A stretch of DNA of 14,650 nt from an uncultured Clostridia bacterium (GTDB lineage Bacteria > Bacillota > Clostridia > Christensenellales > Pumilibacteraceae), in assembly GCA_934247335.1 (NCBI GenBank), contig CAKQJJ010000020.1, forward strand, positions 1-14,650, read 5' to 3'. This document shows positions 6,160 to 13,779 of this stretch, piece after piece. Made by a program: the position numbers and the translations under genes. The stretch's first letter is position 1. Each line of letters begins with the position of its first letter. The notes below the pieces were generated by a model that saw only the letters and a program-made list of their open reading frames with translations, was not told the origin of the DNA and made no database searches.

Positions 6160-6702
6160 TTACTTACCGGCAGTCTTGCCCTCTTTTCTGACAACGACTT
6201 CGTCAGAATAATGCAAACCGTAACCGTGATAAGGCTCAACCTTTCTCTTGGATCTGATGTTTGCGGCAACCTGTCCTACCTGCTCCTTGGAGATACCGGT
6301 CACGACGACGGTGTTGGCGTCGGGGCAAGTAATGGTAACGCCTTCGGGCGCTACGAACTCTACCGGATGAGAGTATCCGAGGCTCATGGTCAGCTTGTTT
6401 CCGCTGACGGCAGCTTTGTAACCGACGCCGGCGATAACCAAAGTTTTGCTGAACGGGGTAACTACGCCCTGAACCATGTTTGCGATGAGCATTCTGTAAA
6501 GACCGTGCATGGACTTGGTTTCTTTAAGTTCGTTATGACGTTCGAGGGTAACGACGTTGCCGTCAACCTTTACGTCGATAGCGTGAGTAGCTATTTTCTG
6601 GGTCAAAGTTCCCTTGGGTCCCTTAACGGTAACCAGATTATCTTTGTAATCTACGGTTACGCCTGCGGGAACGGTGATATGCATTCTACCAATTCTTGAC
6701 AT
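6160..6702 (-). CDS. rplF: 50S ribosomal protein uL6
   Basis: The 180-residue uL6 is the expected size, with two similar alpha/beta domains arising from an ancient duplication. It opens MSRIGRMHITVPAGVTVDYKDN and ends with the signature EPYHGYGLHYSDEVVVRKEGKTAGK, close to the PYKGKGIRY-type block of the family. uL6 lies near the sarcin-ricin loop and the factor-binding site. CGGAGGTT lies 4-5 bases before the ATG; the gap to rpsH is 12 nt. Confidence 0.98.
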   Translation of the reverse strand: MSRIGRMHITVPAGVTVDYKDNLVTVKGPKGTLTQKIATHAIDVKVDGNVVTLERHNELKETKSMHGLYRMLIANMVQGVVTPFSKTLVIAGVGYKAAVSGNKLTMSLGYSHPVEFVAPEGVTITCPDANTVVVTGISKEQVGQVAANIRSKRKVEPYHGYGLHYSDEVVVRKEGKTAGK

Positions 6703-6714
6703 AGCAACCTCCGA

Positions 6715-7113
6715 TTACCAGATGTAGGCGAGAACTTCGCCGCCGATCTTGTTTTTGCGAGCTTCCTTATCGGTCATCACACCCTTGGAGGTGGAGATGA
6801 TTGCGATTCCCAATCCGTTGAGAACGCTGGGAAGATCTTCGCATCCGCAATATACGCGCAGACCGGGTTTGGACACTCTTTTGAGGTTGGAGATTACTTT
6901 TTCTCCGTGAGCGCCGTATTTCAGGGTGATTACGATATTGCTGTGGCCGTTTTCCTCAACCACTTCTGCGTTTTTGATAAAGCCTTCGTTAAGAAGAATG
7001 TCCACGATGGACTTCTTCATTTTGGAGGCGGGTACGGTGACGGTTTCGTGTTTTGCCGTCATTGCGTTTCTGATTCTTGTAAGCAAATCTGCTATGGGAT
7101 CTGTAACTACCAT
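6715..7113 (-). CDS. rpsH: 30S ribosomal protein uS8
   Basis: The 132-residue uS8 is normal length. It starts MVVTDPIADLLTRIRNAM and ends GIAIISTSKGVMTDKEARKNKIGGEVLAYIW, both diagnostic. uS8 is a primary binder of 16S rRNA (helix 21) and in E. coli represses the spc operon by binding a 16S-like site in the rplE region of the mRNA; whether that loop exists here cannot be read directly. TAGGAGGT lies a few bases before the ATG; the gap to rpsN is 12 nt. Confidence 0.98.
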   Translation of the reverse strand: MVVTDPIADLLTRIRNAMTAKHETVTVPASKMKKSIVDILLNEGFIKNAEVVEENGHSNIVITLKYGAHGEKVISNLKRVSKPGLRVYCGCEDLPSVLNGLGIAIISTSKGVMTDKEARKNKIGGEVLAYIW

Positions 7114-7125
7114 ATTAACCTCCTA

Positions 7126-7311
7126 TTACCAACTCGACTTCTTTACGCCGGGGATTTCACCCTTGTAAGCCAAGTTTCTGAAACATATACGGCAGATACC
7201 GTACTTTCTCAAAACAGCGTGGGGTCTTCCGCAGATAGAGCATCTCGTATAAGCGCGGGTGCTGAACTTCGGAGTTTTCTGCTGCTTGTTGATCATTGCT
7301 TTTTTAGCCAT
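7126..7311 (-). CDS. rpsN: 30S ribosomal protein uS14, zinc (type Z)
   Basis: At 61 residues this is the short, zinc-binding form of uS14, with Cys24-x2-Cys27 and Cys40-x2-Cys43 and the end YKGEIPGVKKSSW. uS14 helps assemble the 30S head with uS3 and uS10. The N-terminus reads MAKKAMINKQQKTPKF, as in other type Z proteins. AAGGAG lies 8 nt before the start. Many Firmicutes also carry a zinc-free paralogue elsewhere, used under zinc limitation; none is in this window. Confidence 0.98.
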   Translation of the reverse strand: MAKKAMINKQQKTPKFSTRAYTRCSICGRPHAVLRKYGICRICFRNLAYKGEIPGVKKSSW

Positions 7312-7332
7312 TTTATTATCTCCTTAATCCTG

Positions 7333-7893
7333 TTAGTTCTTGAAAGGCATTCCAAGCTTTACAAGAAGCGACTTTGCCTCGTCGTCGGTTTTAGCGGTGG
7401 TGACGATGCAAACGTCGAAACCGCGCACTTTTTCCACCAGTTCGTAAGAAACTTCGGGGAAAATGATGTGCTCTTTGATACCGAGCGCGTAATTTCCTCT
7501 TCCGTCGAACGCTTTACCGTTGATACCGCGGAAGTCTCTGACGCGCGGGAGCGCGATGGAGATAAGCTTATCGAGGAATTCGTACATTTTGGCTCCGCGC
7601 AGAGTTACCATTGCGCCGACAGCCTGGTCCTGTCTGAGCTTGAAGTTTGCAACCGACTTTTTAGCTTTCGTTACGATGGACTTCTGTCCGCAGATAGCTT
7701 CCAGTTCTTTGATTGCAAGGCTCATGCTCTTGGAGTTGTCCTTGACGTCGCCCAATCTCATGTTGACGACGATCTTTTCGAGAGCGGGGACTTCGTTTAT
7801 GTTTTTATAACCTTTTTCTTTGATGAGAGCGGGAACGATTTCCTCTTTGTACTGCTTCAGAAGACGGTTTCTCTCATTAGTTGCAGTTGCCAT
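7333..7893 (-). CDS. rplE: 50S ribosomal protein uL5
   Basis: The 186-residue uL5 is about normal length. It binds 5S rRNA in the central protuberance and touches P-site tRNA and uS13. Family blocks include LEKIVVNM (38-45), KSVANFKLR, GAMVTLRGAKMYEFLDKLISIALPRVRDFRG in consecutive pieces, and IKEHIIFPE. After VNM the sequence is RLGDVKDN, where GVGEA-type residues are common, a minor deviation. AAAGGAGG lies 13 nt before the ATG, a rather long spacing, with a second AAGG closer. The gap to rplX is 19 nt. Confidence 0.98.
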   Translation of the reverse strand: MATATNERNRLLKQYKEEIVPALIKEKGYKNINEVPALEKIVVNMRLGDVKDNSKSMSLAIKELEAICGQKSIVTKAKKSVANFKLRQDQAVGAMVTLRGAKMYEFLDKLISIALPRVRDFRGINGKAFDGRGNYALGIKEHIIFPEVSYELVEKVRGFDVCIVTTAKTDDEAKSLLVKLGMPFKN

Positions 7894-7912
7894 AATTAAG
7901 CCTTACCCTCCT

Positions 7913-8356
7913 TTACGCCTGAGCTTCGTCGGCTTTCTTGGACTTTTTGGTCTTTTTAGCCGGAGCTTCGGTGTTCTCGGTTGCCGTTTTAGCGGTTTTG
8001 GAAGCTTTTTTAGCAGCTTTCTTGTCCGTTTTTTCGGCTTTGACGTCGAGAGCCGCGCCGCACTTGTGGCATACGCGAATCTTCTTGCCGTCGATTACTT
8101 TATTTTCCACTCTGGTAGCCTTGCCGCAAGCGGGGCAGAGGATCATGACGTTACTTGCGTCGATGGTGCCGTTTTTCTTTTCGATACGGCTCTGCTCGTT
8201 AGCGGAACGCGCCTTGACGTGTTTGGTGATTTCGTTTGCGCCGTCGACTACTACTCTGCCGGTCTTGGGGCTTGCGGAAAGAACTTTTCCGGTTTTGCCC
8301 TGATCTTTGCCGGTGAGGATTACGACGTTGTCGCCTTTTTTAACATTTAAACTCAT
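7913..8356 (-). CDS. rplX: 50S ribosomal protein uL24 with Lys/Ala-rich C-terminal tail
   Basis: Residues 1-103 form a normal uL24: an N-terminal KOW domain (VKKGDNVVILTGKDQGKTGKV) and, as in many Firmicutes, two CxxC pairs (Cys74/77 and Cys96/99) that probably bind zinc. uL24 starts 50S assembly by binding the 5' domain of 23S rRNA and lies near the polypeptide exit tunnel. Residues 104-147 are an extra low-complexity tail rich in Lys, Ala and Thr, ending KKTKKSKKADEAQA, not part of the usual ~100-110-residue protein. GAGGAGG lies 7 nt before the ATG. The gap to rplN is 15 nt. Confidence 0.97.
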   Translation of the reverse strand: MSLNVKKGDNVVILTGKDQGKTGKVLSASPKTGRVVVDGANEITKHVKARSANEQSRIEKKNGTIDASNVMILCPACGKATRVENKVIDGKKIRVCHKCGAALDVKAEKTDKKAAKKASKTAKTATENTEAPAKKTKKSKKADEAQA

Positions 8357-8371
8357 TTTTCTGCCTCCTCG

Positions 8372-8740
8372 TTAAATTACTTCCGGAGCGAGAGATATAA
8401 TCTTCATATAATCTCTGTCGCGAAGTTCTCTTGCGATCGGTCCGAAGATACGAGTTCCTCTCGGCTGCTTCTGGTTGTCGATGATTACCGCCGCATTGTC
8501 GTCGAAACGGATATGCGATCCGTCGGGACGATTGATACCCTGATGAGTACGAACGATTACCGCCTTAACGACGTCGCCTTTCTTGACGGTGCCGCCGGGG
8601 GTAGCGCTCTTGACGGAGGCGATGATAACGTCGCCGATGTTGCCGCTTCTACGGAAAGAACCGCCCAAAACGCGGATACACATAAGCTCCTTAGCGCCGC
8701 TGTTGTCAGCAGCCTTTAAGTATGACTGTGGTTGTATCAT
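8372..8740 (-). CDS. rplN: 50S ribosomal protein uL14
   Basis: The 122-residue uL14 has the exact family length. It starts MIQPQSYLKAADNSGAKELMCIRVLGG and contains VKKGDVVKAVIVRT, FDDNAAVII and GTRIFGPIARELR. uL14 forms bridge B8 with 16S rRNA and contacts bL19; it is also the docking site of the RsfS silencing factor. AAGGAGAG lies 8 nt before the ATG. The gap to rpsQ is 14 nt. Confidence 0.98.
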   Translation of the reverse strand: MIQPQSYLKAADNSGAKELMCIRVLGGSFRRSGNIGDVIIASVKSATPGGTVKKGDVVKAVIVRTHQGINRPDGSHIRFDDNAAVIIDNQKQPRGTRIFGPIARELRDRDYMKIISLAPEVI

Positions 8741-8754
8741 AATTGTTTCTCTCC

Positions 8755-9018
8755 TTATTTAGCCTTCTCAACAATCTCGACGACTCTCCAGCACTTATCC
8801 TTGGAAAGATGTCTGGTTTCTTCGATGATGACGGTATCGCCGATACCGCATTCGTTCTTTTCGTCGTGAGCTTTGAGCTTCTTGGTCTTATTGATGGTCT
8901 TTTTATAAAGAGGATGCTTTGCCTTATCCTTAATGGCGACTACTACGGTCTTATCCATTTTATCGGAGACGACGACGCCCTCTCTGACCTTTCTTTCATT
9001 TCTAACTAATTCTGCCAT
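8755..9018 (-). CDS. rpsQ: 30S ribosomal protein uS17
   Basis: The protein is 87 residues from the ATG at 9018. It has the uS17 pattern RKVREGVVVSDKMDKTVVVAI and later CGIGDTVIIEETRHLSKDKCWRVVEIVEKAK. uS17 is a primary 16S rRNA binder of the 30S body. An in-frame ATG at 9030 overlaps the rpmC stop as TAATG and would add MEVT, but a perfect GGAGGT lies inside those extra codons, 4 bases before the 9018 ATG, so the shorter start is favoured. The resulting gap to rpmC is 11 nt. Confidence 0.95.
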   Translation of the reverse strand: MAELVRNERKVREGVVVSDKMDKTVVVAIKDKAKHPLYKKTINKTKKLKAHDEKNECGIGDTVIIEETRHLSKDKCWRVVEIVEKAK

Positions 9019-9029
9019 AGTGACCTCCA

Positions 9030-9224
9030 TTACGCATTAAGCTCTCTTTCTTTCAGGATAGTCTTGATGCGAGCGATATCCTTCTTGCAGGTGTTGATCT
9101 GCATGGGGTTGGTGAGCTGTCCGGTAGCGTGGTTGAAACGAAGGTTGAAAAGCTCCTGCTTGAGTTCGCCGAGCTTAACGTTCAACTCTTCATTCTTCAT
9201 TTCTCTGAGTTCGCGAGCTTTCAT
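9030..9224 (-). CDS. rpmC: 50S ribosomal protein uL29
   Basis: The 64-residue uL29 is a helical hairpin protein near the tunnel exit, where it helps bind trigger factor and signal recognition particle with uL23. The sequence MKARELREMKNEELNVKLGE, then ELFNLRFNHATGQLTNPMQI and KKDIARIKTILKERE, is typical. The start overlaps the rplP stop as TAATG; AGGAGGTT inside the end of rplP is the ribosome binding site. Confidence 0.98.
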   Translation of the reverse strand: MKARELREMKNEELNVKLGELKQELFNLRFNHATGQLTNPMQINTCKKDIARIKTILKERELNA

Positions 9225-9655
9225 TATGCGTTAACCTCCTCGGCTGCTTTTTCCTTCTTTGCAATCTTGCATTTGATGGGCAGTTTGTGCGATGCGAGAC
9301 GAAGCGCTTCTTTAGCGACTTCTTCGCTTACGCCTGCCATTTCAAACATTACTCTGCCGGGCTGCACGACTGCTACCCAGTATTCGGGAGCACCTTTACC
9401 GGAACCCATACGAGTTTCGGCAGGTTTCTTGGTCATAGGCTTGTGGGGGAATATATCTATCCACACCTGTCCGCCTCTCTTGATATAACGGGTCATAGCG
9501 ATACGGGCAGCTTCGATCTGGTTGGATTTGATCTGACCGGGTTCGAGAGCCACGAGAGCGTAATCGCCGTAAGCTATCTTGCTGCCTGCGATTGCTCTGC
9601 CCTTCATTCTGCCGCGATGAACTCTGCGTCTTTTAACTCTTTTAGGCATTAACAT
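9224..9655 (-). CDS. rplP: 50S ribosomal protein uL16
   Basis: The 143-residue uL16 helps shape the A-site tRNA binding region of the large subunit and joins late in assembly. It opens MLMPKRVKRRRVHRGRMKG, the classic start, and carries TRMGSGKG (81-88), the loop near the peptidyl transferase centre, followed by PEYWVAVVQPGRVMFEM. It begins one base after the rpsC stop; GGAGG within the rpsC end is 12 nt upstream. The C-terminal KKEKAAEEVNA is slightly extended. Confidence 0.98.
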   Translation of the reverse strand: MLMPKRVKRRRVHRGRMKGRAIAGSKIAYGDYALVALEPGQIKSNQIEAARIAMTRYIKRGGQVWIDIFPHKPMTKKPAETRMGSGKGAPEYWVAVVQPGRVMFEMAGVSEEVAKEALRLASHKLPIKCKIAKKEKAAEEVNA

Positions 9656-9656
9656 A

Positions 9657-10316
9657 TCAGTTATTACCTCCTTCAGTCTTTATGGTAGGAAGGACTTCGC
9701 CCTTGTAGATCCATACCTTTACGCCGATGATACCGAACGTGGTGTGCGCTTCCGCAACGCCGTAATCGATGTCTGCGCGGATGGTCTGCAGCGGGATGGA
9801 ACCCTCGTGATAGCTTTCCGATCTTGCTATTTCGGCACCGTCGAGACGGCCGCCGACCTTGATCTTTACACCCTTTGCTCCGCTTCTGATGACGCGGGAC
9901 ATAGCCTGCTTCATAGCTCTTCTGAACGAACTTCTCTTTTCGAGTTGCAGCGCGATGGACTCTGCGACGAGCGTTGCGTCCATATCGGGCTTTTTAACTT
10001 CGAGAACGTTGATGTGGATGGTTTTCTTGCCGACCAGCTTGTACAGCTCGTTTTTAAGCTGTTCAACGCCTGCGCCCTTGGTGCCGATGAGCATACCGGG
10101 CTTGGAAGTGTGGATATTGATGACGATCTTATCCTGGCTGCGTTCGATTCCGATGGAAGCGATACCGTAGGTATAGTACTTCTTTTTGATGTAGTTTCTT
10201 AAAACGTTGTCTTCTTTGAGATACTTCGCGAAATCTTTCTTGTTTGCGAACCACTGGGTATCCCACGACTGAATAACGCCTACTCTTAAACCGTGCGGAT
10301 TAACTTTCTGTCCCAT
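9657..10316 (-). CDS. rpsC: 30S ribosomal protein uS3
   Basis: The 219-residue uS3 starts MGQKVNPHGLRVGVIQSWDTQWFA and has a KH type II domain with the GxxG-type loop IGTKG (77-81), then KRSSFRRAMKQAMS, whose Arg132, Arg133 and Lys136 match the residues implicated in mRNA helicase activity at the entry site. The C-terminal domain ends VWIYKGEVLP. Length is normal. AAGGAGGAG inside the end of rplV is the ribosome binding site; the gap is 2 nt. Confidence 0.98.
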   Translation of the reverse strand: MGQKVNPHGLRVGVIQSWDTQWFANKKDFAKYLKEDNVLRNYIKKKYYTYGIASIGIERSQDKIVINIHTSKPGMLIGTKGAGVEQLKNELYKLVGKKTIHINVLEVKKPDMDATLVAESIALQLEKRSSFRRAMKQAMSRVIRSGAKGVKIKVGGRLDGAEIARSESYHEGSIPLQTIRADIDYGVAEAHTTFGIIGVKVWIYKGEVLPTIKTEGGNN

Positions 10317-10318
10317 GA

Positions 10319-10714
10319 TTATCTCTCCTCCTTCATTTCGTCCAGAATGGCGGTGATGTGGCTGGTACGCTTATTGATACGATAAGCTCTGCCCTTGGAA
10401 ACGGGATTAACGCGCTTTAAGATAGGACCGCCGTCGCAATAGAGTTCTGCGACGTAGAGGTCTGCGCGCGCCATGTTGTTGTTATGCTCGGCGTTGGCGC
10501 ATGCGGACGAAATAACCTTGTAAACTATCTCGCTCGCAGCCTTGGGAGTTGCTTTGAGGATAGCGAGAGCGTCGTTAACCGACTTGCCTCTTACGATATC
10601 CATAACTACTCTTACTTTGCTGGGAGATATGCGAACGTAATTTGCATGAGCGCAAGGTCTTTTATCCTTGTTCTCGATGCGATTAGCGGTTTTGGTTTTG
10701 CTTCTGGTTGCCAT
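10319..10714 (-). CDS. rplV: 50S ribosomal protein uL22 with N-terminal extension
   Basis: The 131-residue protein contains the full uL22: ANYVRISPSKVRVVMDIVRGK (24-44), the long beta-hairpin that reaches into the exit tunnel at about 95-115 (PILKRVNPVSKGRAYRINKR) and the end RTSHITAIL. Most bacterial uL22 proteins are about 110 residues; here there are some 20 extra N-terminal residues (MATRSKTKTANRIENKDKRP), polar and basic. No internal start sits before the core, and AGGAGA lies 7 nt before this ATG, so the extension appears real. It lies 10 nt after rpsS. Confidence 0.97.
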   Translation of the reverse strand: MATRSKTKTANRIENKDKRPCAHANYVRISPSKVRVVMDIVRGKSVNDALAILKATPKAASEIVYKVISSACANAEHNNNMARADLYVAELYCDGGPILKRVNPVSKGRAYRINKRTSHITAILDEMKEER

Positions 10715-10724
10715 AATCTATCTC

Positions 10725-11003
10725 CTATTTACCCGAGGTGGTTTTCTCGCCTGCGTGACCTTTAAAGGTACGGGTGGGAGCGAACTCGCCCAATTTATGT
10801 CCTACCATTTCTTCGGTGCAATATACCGGAACGTGTTTTCTTCCGTCGTGAACCGCAATGGTGCAGCCTACGAATTCGGGGAATATGGTGGACGAACGGG
10901 ACCAGGTTTTAATTACCTTTTTATCGGTAGTATCCATCTGGGCCTTAACTCTGTTTAACAACCTTTCTTCTACGTAAGGTCCTTTTTTAATACTTCTGCT
11001 CAT
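10725..11003 (-). CDS. rpsS: 30S ribosomal protein uS19
   Basis: The 92-residue uS19 has the typical MSRSIKKGPYVEERLL start and the block GRKHVPVYCTEEMVGHKLGEFAPTRTF read in two pieces, with the Gly/Lys-rich end. uS19 sits in the 30S head beside uS13 and contacts bridge B1. GAGGTG lies 4-5 nt before the ATG; the gap to rplB is 12 nt. Confidence 0.98.
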   Translation of the reverse strand: MSRSIKKGPYVEERLLNRVKAQMDTTDKKVIKTWSRSSTIFPEFVGCTIAVHDGRKHVPVYCTEEMVGHKLGEFAPTRTFKGHAGEKTTSGK

Positions 11004-11015
11004 GATTCACCTCAA

Positions 11016-11843
11016 TTAGTTGATGCGCTTAACGATAAAGCGATCGCTTGCCTTGTTGTGCTTTCTGGTCTTGTAACCGAGAGCGGGTTTACCCCACGGG
11101 GTTACAGGGCTGGGCATACCTACAGGGGACTTACCTTCACCACCACCGTGCGGGTGATCGTTCGGGTTCATGACGACGCCGCGGACGGTGGGTCTGATGC
11201 CCATGTGACGCTTTCTGCCGGCTTTACCCAAAGACACCAGTTCGTGATCGAGGTTACCCACCTGACCGATAGTTGCCTTGCAGGAAAGCAGAACCTTTCT
11301 CATTTCGCCGGAGGGAAGACGCAGAGTTGCGTATCCGTTTTCCTTTGCCATGAGCTGAGCAAACGCGCCTGCCGTTTTAACCATCTGACCGCCTTTGCCG
11401 GGCTGGAGTTCGACGTTGTGTACCAGGGTACCTACGGGGATGTTCTCGAGGGGCAATGCGTTGCCGGCTTTGATATCCGCTTCCGGACCGGAAACGACGG
11501 TGTCGCCGACGTTGAGACCTAAGGGAGCGAGAATGTATCTCTTTTCGCCGTCTGCGTAGTTCAGAAGAGCGATGTAAGCGGTGCGGTTGGGATCGTACTC
11601 GATGGTAGCGACCTTAGCGGGCACGCCGTCCTTATTTCTCTTGTAATCGATGATACGGTATTTGATTCTGTTGCCGCCGCCGATGTGACGAACGGTAATT
11701 CTGCCGTTATTGTTTCTTCCGCCCGATCTGCTGATGGAAACCACCAACGATCTTTCGGGCTTTTCGGTAGTAACTTCGGTGAAGGTGCTTACCGATTTCT
11801 GTCTGGTACCCGGAGTAATGGGTTTAAATCTTTTAATAGCCAT
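11016..11843 (-). CDS. rplB: 50S ribosomal protein uL2
   Basis: The 275-residue uL2 is full length. It is a primary 23S rRNA binder needed for subunit joining and peptidyl transferase activity. Family marks include MAIKRFKPITPGTR, GRITVRHIGGG (48-57), YDPNRTAYIALL (83-94) and the conserved NPNDHPHGGGEGKSPVG (226-242) with His230, then PVTPWGKPALGYKTRK. NPND replaces the more usual NPVD. AAGG and GGAGGAG lie upstream. The gap to rplW is 18 nt. Confidence 0.98.
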   Translation of the reverse strand: MAIKRFKPITPGTRQKSVSTFTEVTTEKPERSLVVSISRSGGRNNNGRITVRHIGGGNRIKYRIIDYKRNKDGVPAKVATIEYDPNRTAYIALLNYADGEKRYILAPLGLNVGDTVVSGPEADIKAGNALPLENIPVGTLVHNVELQPGKGGQMVKTAGAFAQLMAKENGYATLRLPSGEMRKVLLSCKATIGQVGNLDHELVSLGKAGRKRHMGIRPTVRGVVMNPNDHPHGGGEGKSPVGMPSPVTPWGKPALGYKTRKHNKASDRFIVKRIN

Positions 11844-11861
11844 AATCCTTATGCTCCTCCG

Positions 11862-12152
11862 TTAAGCCAAGCTCTCGAAGAACTTGATTGCGTCGCTGTC
11901 TTCGGTGAGAGTTACGTAAGCTTTTTTATAAGCTGCGGTGTAACCTTCGCTTCTGCCCTGTCTTTTGAGTTTTCCGCGAACGTTTACGGTGTTTACCTTT
12001 GCGACTTTGACGCCGAACGCCTCTTCAACGGCGTTTTTGATCTGAGTCTTATCGGCTCTCGAATCGACTACGAACACGTACTTCTTGGAAGCGATACCTG
12101 CGTAGCTTTTTTCGGAGAGGACCGGTTTCTTTATTATTTCAAAAGCGTTCAT
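11862..12152 (-). CDS. rplW: 50S ribosomal protein uL23
   Basis: The 96-residue uL23 lies at the tunnel exit and is the main docking point for trigger factor and the signal recognition particle. It has the pattern IIKKPVLSEKSYAG (6-19), KYVFVVDSRADKTQIKNAVEEAFGVKVAKVNT in pieces, and GKLKRQGRSEGYTAAYKKAYVTL. Its ATG overlaps the rplD stop as ATGA; GAGGAGG inside the rplD end serves as ribosome binding site, so the two are probably coupled. Confidence 0.98.
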   Translation of the reverse strand: MNAFEIIKKPVLSEKSYAGIASKKYVFVVDSRADKTQIKNAVEEAFGVKVAKVNTVNVRGKLKRQGRSEGYTAAYKKAYVTLTEDSDAIKFFESLA

Positions 12153-12775
12153 GCCTTGTATGCCTCCTCGATTATCTTGACAGCGGCTTCGGTTACGACC
12201 AGCTTTTCGTTTGCGACAAGGTCGTACACGTTGATAAGCTCGCTTGCCATGGTGGTAACGGTCGGGATGTTTTTAGCCGCTCTTACGACTGCAGCGTCTT
12301 CGCCGGTTACGACCAGCAGAGCGCGCTTATCTACGCCCAGAGCGTTCATAACCGCAACCATTTCCTTGGTCTTGGCGTTTTCCAGCGTGATCTTGTCCAC
12401 GACGATCATGTTGCCGTCTGCAAGTTTAGCGGAAAGTGCGCTGACCAGAGCGTTGCGCTTTGCGACCTTATTGACCTTCTGAGAGAAATCTCTGGGCTTG
12501 GGTGCGAATACGACTCCGCCGCCCGTCCACTGAGGAGAACGGATAGAACCCTGACGAGCTCTGCCGGTGCCCTTCTGTCTCCACGGTTTGATACCGCCGC
12601 CGCGAACTTCGGTGCGGGTGAGCGTGGACTTGGTGCCCTGTCTTTTATTGTTCAACTGCGCGACTACTACCTGATGGATGAGGGCTTCTCTGTATTCGGC
12701 TCCGAATACGCTTTCGTCCAGTTCCAAAGCAGATACTTCTGCGCCGTTTTGATTTAAAACTTTAATGCTTGGCAT
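12149..12775 (-). CDS. rplD: 50S ribosomal protein uL4
   Basis: The 208-residue uL4 is normal length. It opens MPSIKVLNQNG, carries the long basic loop that lines the exit tunnel (about 44-100, with TRTEVRGGGIKPWRQKGTGRARQGS and PQWTGGGVVFAPKPRDF in pieces) and the Rossmann-like C-terminal part. In E. coli uL4 represses the S10 operon by binding its leader; a structured leader exists here before rpsJ, but a link to uL4 is only an analogy. CGGAGG lies upstream; the gap to rplC is 15 nt. Confidence 0.98.
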   Translation of the reverse strand: MPSIKVLNQNGAEVSALELDESVFGAEYREALIHQVVVAQLNNKRQGTKSTLTRTEVRGGGIKPWRQKGTGRARQGSIRSPQWTGGGVVFAPKPRDFSQKVNKVAKRNALVSALSAKLADGNMIVVDKITLENAKTKEMVAVMNALGVDKRALLVVTGEDAAVVRAAKNIPTVTTMASELINVYDLVANEKLVVTEAAVKIIEEAYKA

Positions 12776-12790
12776 CTTTCAATCCTCCGT

Positions 12791-13429
12791 TTAGTTCTTC
12801 TTGGCAGCTTTTACGCTTTCTCTTACGGCAACCAGACCGTTCTTGGGTCCGGGCACTGCGCCTTTAAGAAGAAGAACGTTCTTCTCTGCGTCGACCTTGA
12901 CAACCGTGAGGTTGAGGATGGTGACGTTTTCGTGGCCGTACTGTCCTGCCATGTGCAATCCCTTGATGACCTTGCTGGGCGTGGAGTTTGCGCCGGTGGA
13001 ACCGAGGCTGCGGTGAACAGGACCGGTACCGTGAGTCATCTTGAGACGATGCTGATTCCATCTCTTGATTGCGCCGCTGAATCCTTTACCTTTGGTGATG
13101 CCCGATACGTCGACGTGATCGCCGGCTGCGAACATTTCGCAGGTAATGGTTGCGCCCACTTCGTACTCGTCGTCGTACTTGAATTCCTTCATGTACTTCT
13201 TGGGAGTTACGTTTGCTTTCTTGTAAGTTCCGATTTCGGGTTTGTTAACCTTTCTCTCGGCTACGTCCCCGAACGCAACGACGGTTGCTTTGTATCCGTC
13301 GCTTTCAACGGTCTTGTTTCTGACGACCGTCATAGGACCTGCTTCCACTACGGTAACCGGGATCATAATTCCGGTTTCGTCGAATATCTGAGTCATGCCG
13401 AGCTTTTTACCTAAAATAGCTTTCTTCAT
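12791..13429 (-). CDS. rplC: 50S ribosomal protein uL3
   Basis: The 212-residue uL3 starts 50S assembly and sends a loop to the peptidyl transferase centre. It begins MKKAILGKKLGMTQIF and contains GITKGKGFSGAIKRW (114-128), THGTGPVHRSLGSTGANSTP and VKGLH-type KGLHMAGQYGHENVTILNL. The central loop is somewhat divergent (GLHMAGQYGHE where GKKMAGHMG-like residues are common). GGAGGT lies 8-9 nt before the start; it is 21 nt after rpsJ. Confidence 0.98.
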   Translation of the reverse strand: MKKAILGKKLGMTQIFDETGIMIPVTVVEAGPMTVVRNKTVESDGYKATVVAFGDVAERKVNKPEIGTYKKANVTPKKYMKEFKYDDEYEVGATITCEMFAAGDHVDVSGITKGKGFSGAIKRWNQHRLKMTHGTGPVHRSLGSTGANSTPSKVIKGLHMAGQYGHENVTILNLTVVKVDAEKNVLLLKGAVPGPKNGLVAVRESVKAAKKN

Positions 13430-13450
13430 AATTATCTACCTCCGCGTGAC

Positions 13451-13759
13451 TTATAACTTAATCTGAATATCTACTCCTGCGGGTAAATCCAGTTTCATAA
13501 GAGAGTCAACTGTTTTTGCGCTGGGACTGTAGATATCGATCAGTCTCTTATGCGTGCGGATTTCGAACTGTTCGCGCGAATCCTTGTACTTGTGTACGGC
13601 ACGCAGTATGGTTACTACTTCTTTTTCCGTAGGCAGCGGAATAGGACCGCTGACTTTGGTGCCCGTCTTCTTAGCCGTTTCTACGATGCGAGCAGCCGAC
13701 TGGTCGATCAGCTCGTGGTCGTATGCTTTCAGCTTGATACGAATTTTTTGACTTGCCAT
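13451..13759 (-). CDS. rpsJ: 30S ribosomal protein uS10
   Basis: The 102-residue uS10 is the first gene of the cluster. It reads MASQKIRIKLKAYDHELID, then GPIPLPTEK and REQFEIRTHKRLIDI, all diagnostic. uS10 belongs to the 30S head and, with NusB, also acts in transcription antitermination of rRNA operons. GGAGG lies 6 nt before the ATG. No tuf, fusA, rpsG or rpsL is present in the 891 nt upstream, so the operon begins here. Confidence 0.98.
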   Translation of the reverse strand: MASQKIRIKLKAYDHELIDQSAARIVETAKKTGTKVSGPIPLPTEKEVVTILRAVHKYKDSREQFEIRTHKRLIDIYSPSAKTVDSLMKLDLPAGVDIQIKL

Positions 13760-13779
13760 TTTTATCCTCCAACAGCATT

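Noticed and set aside
6907..7899. 330-codon open frame on the plus strand, plus many other long antisense frames
   Set aside because: They lie opposite clear r-protein genes (rpsH, rpsN, rplE); their length comes from the codon use of the real strand.
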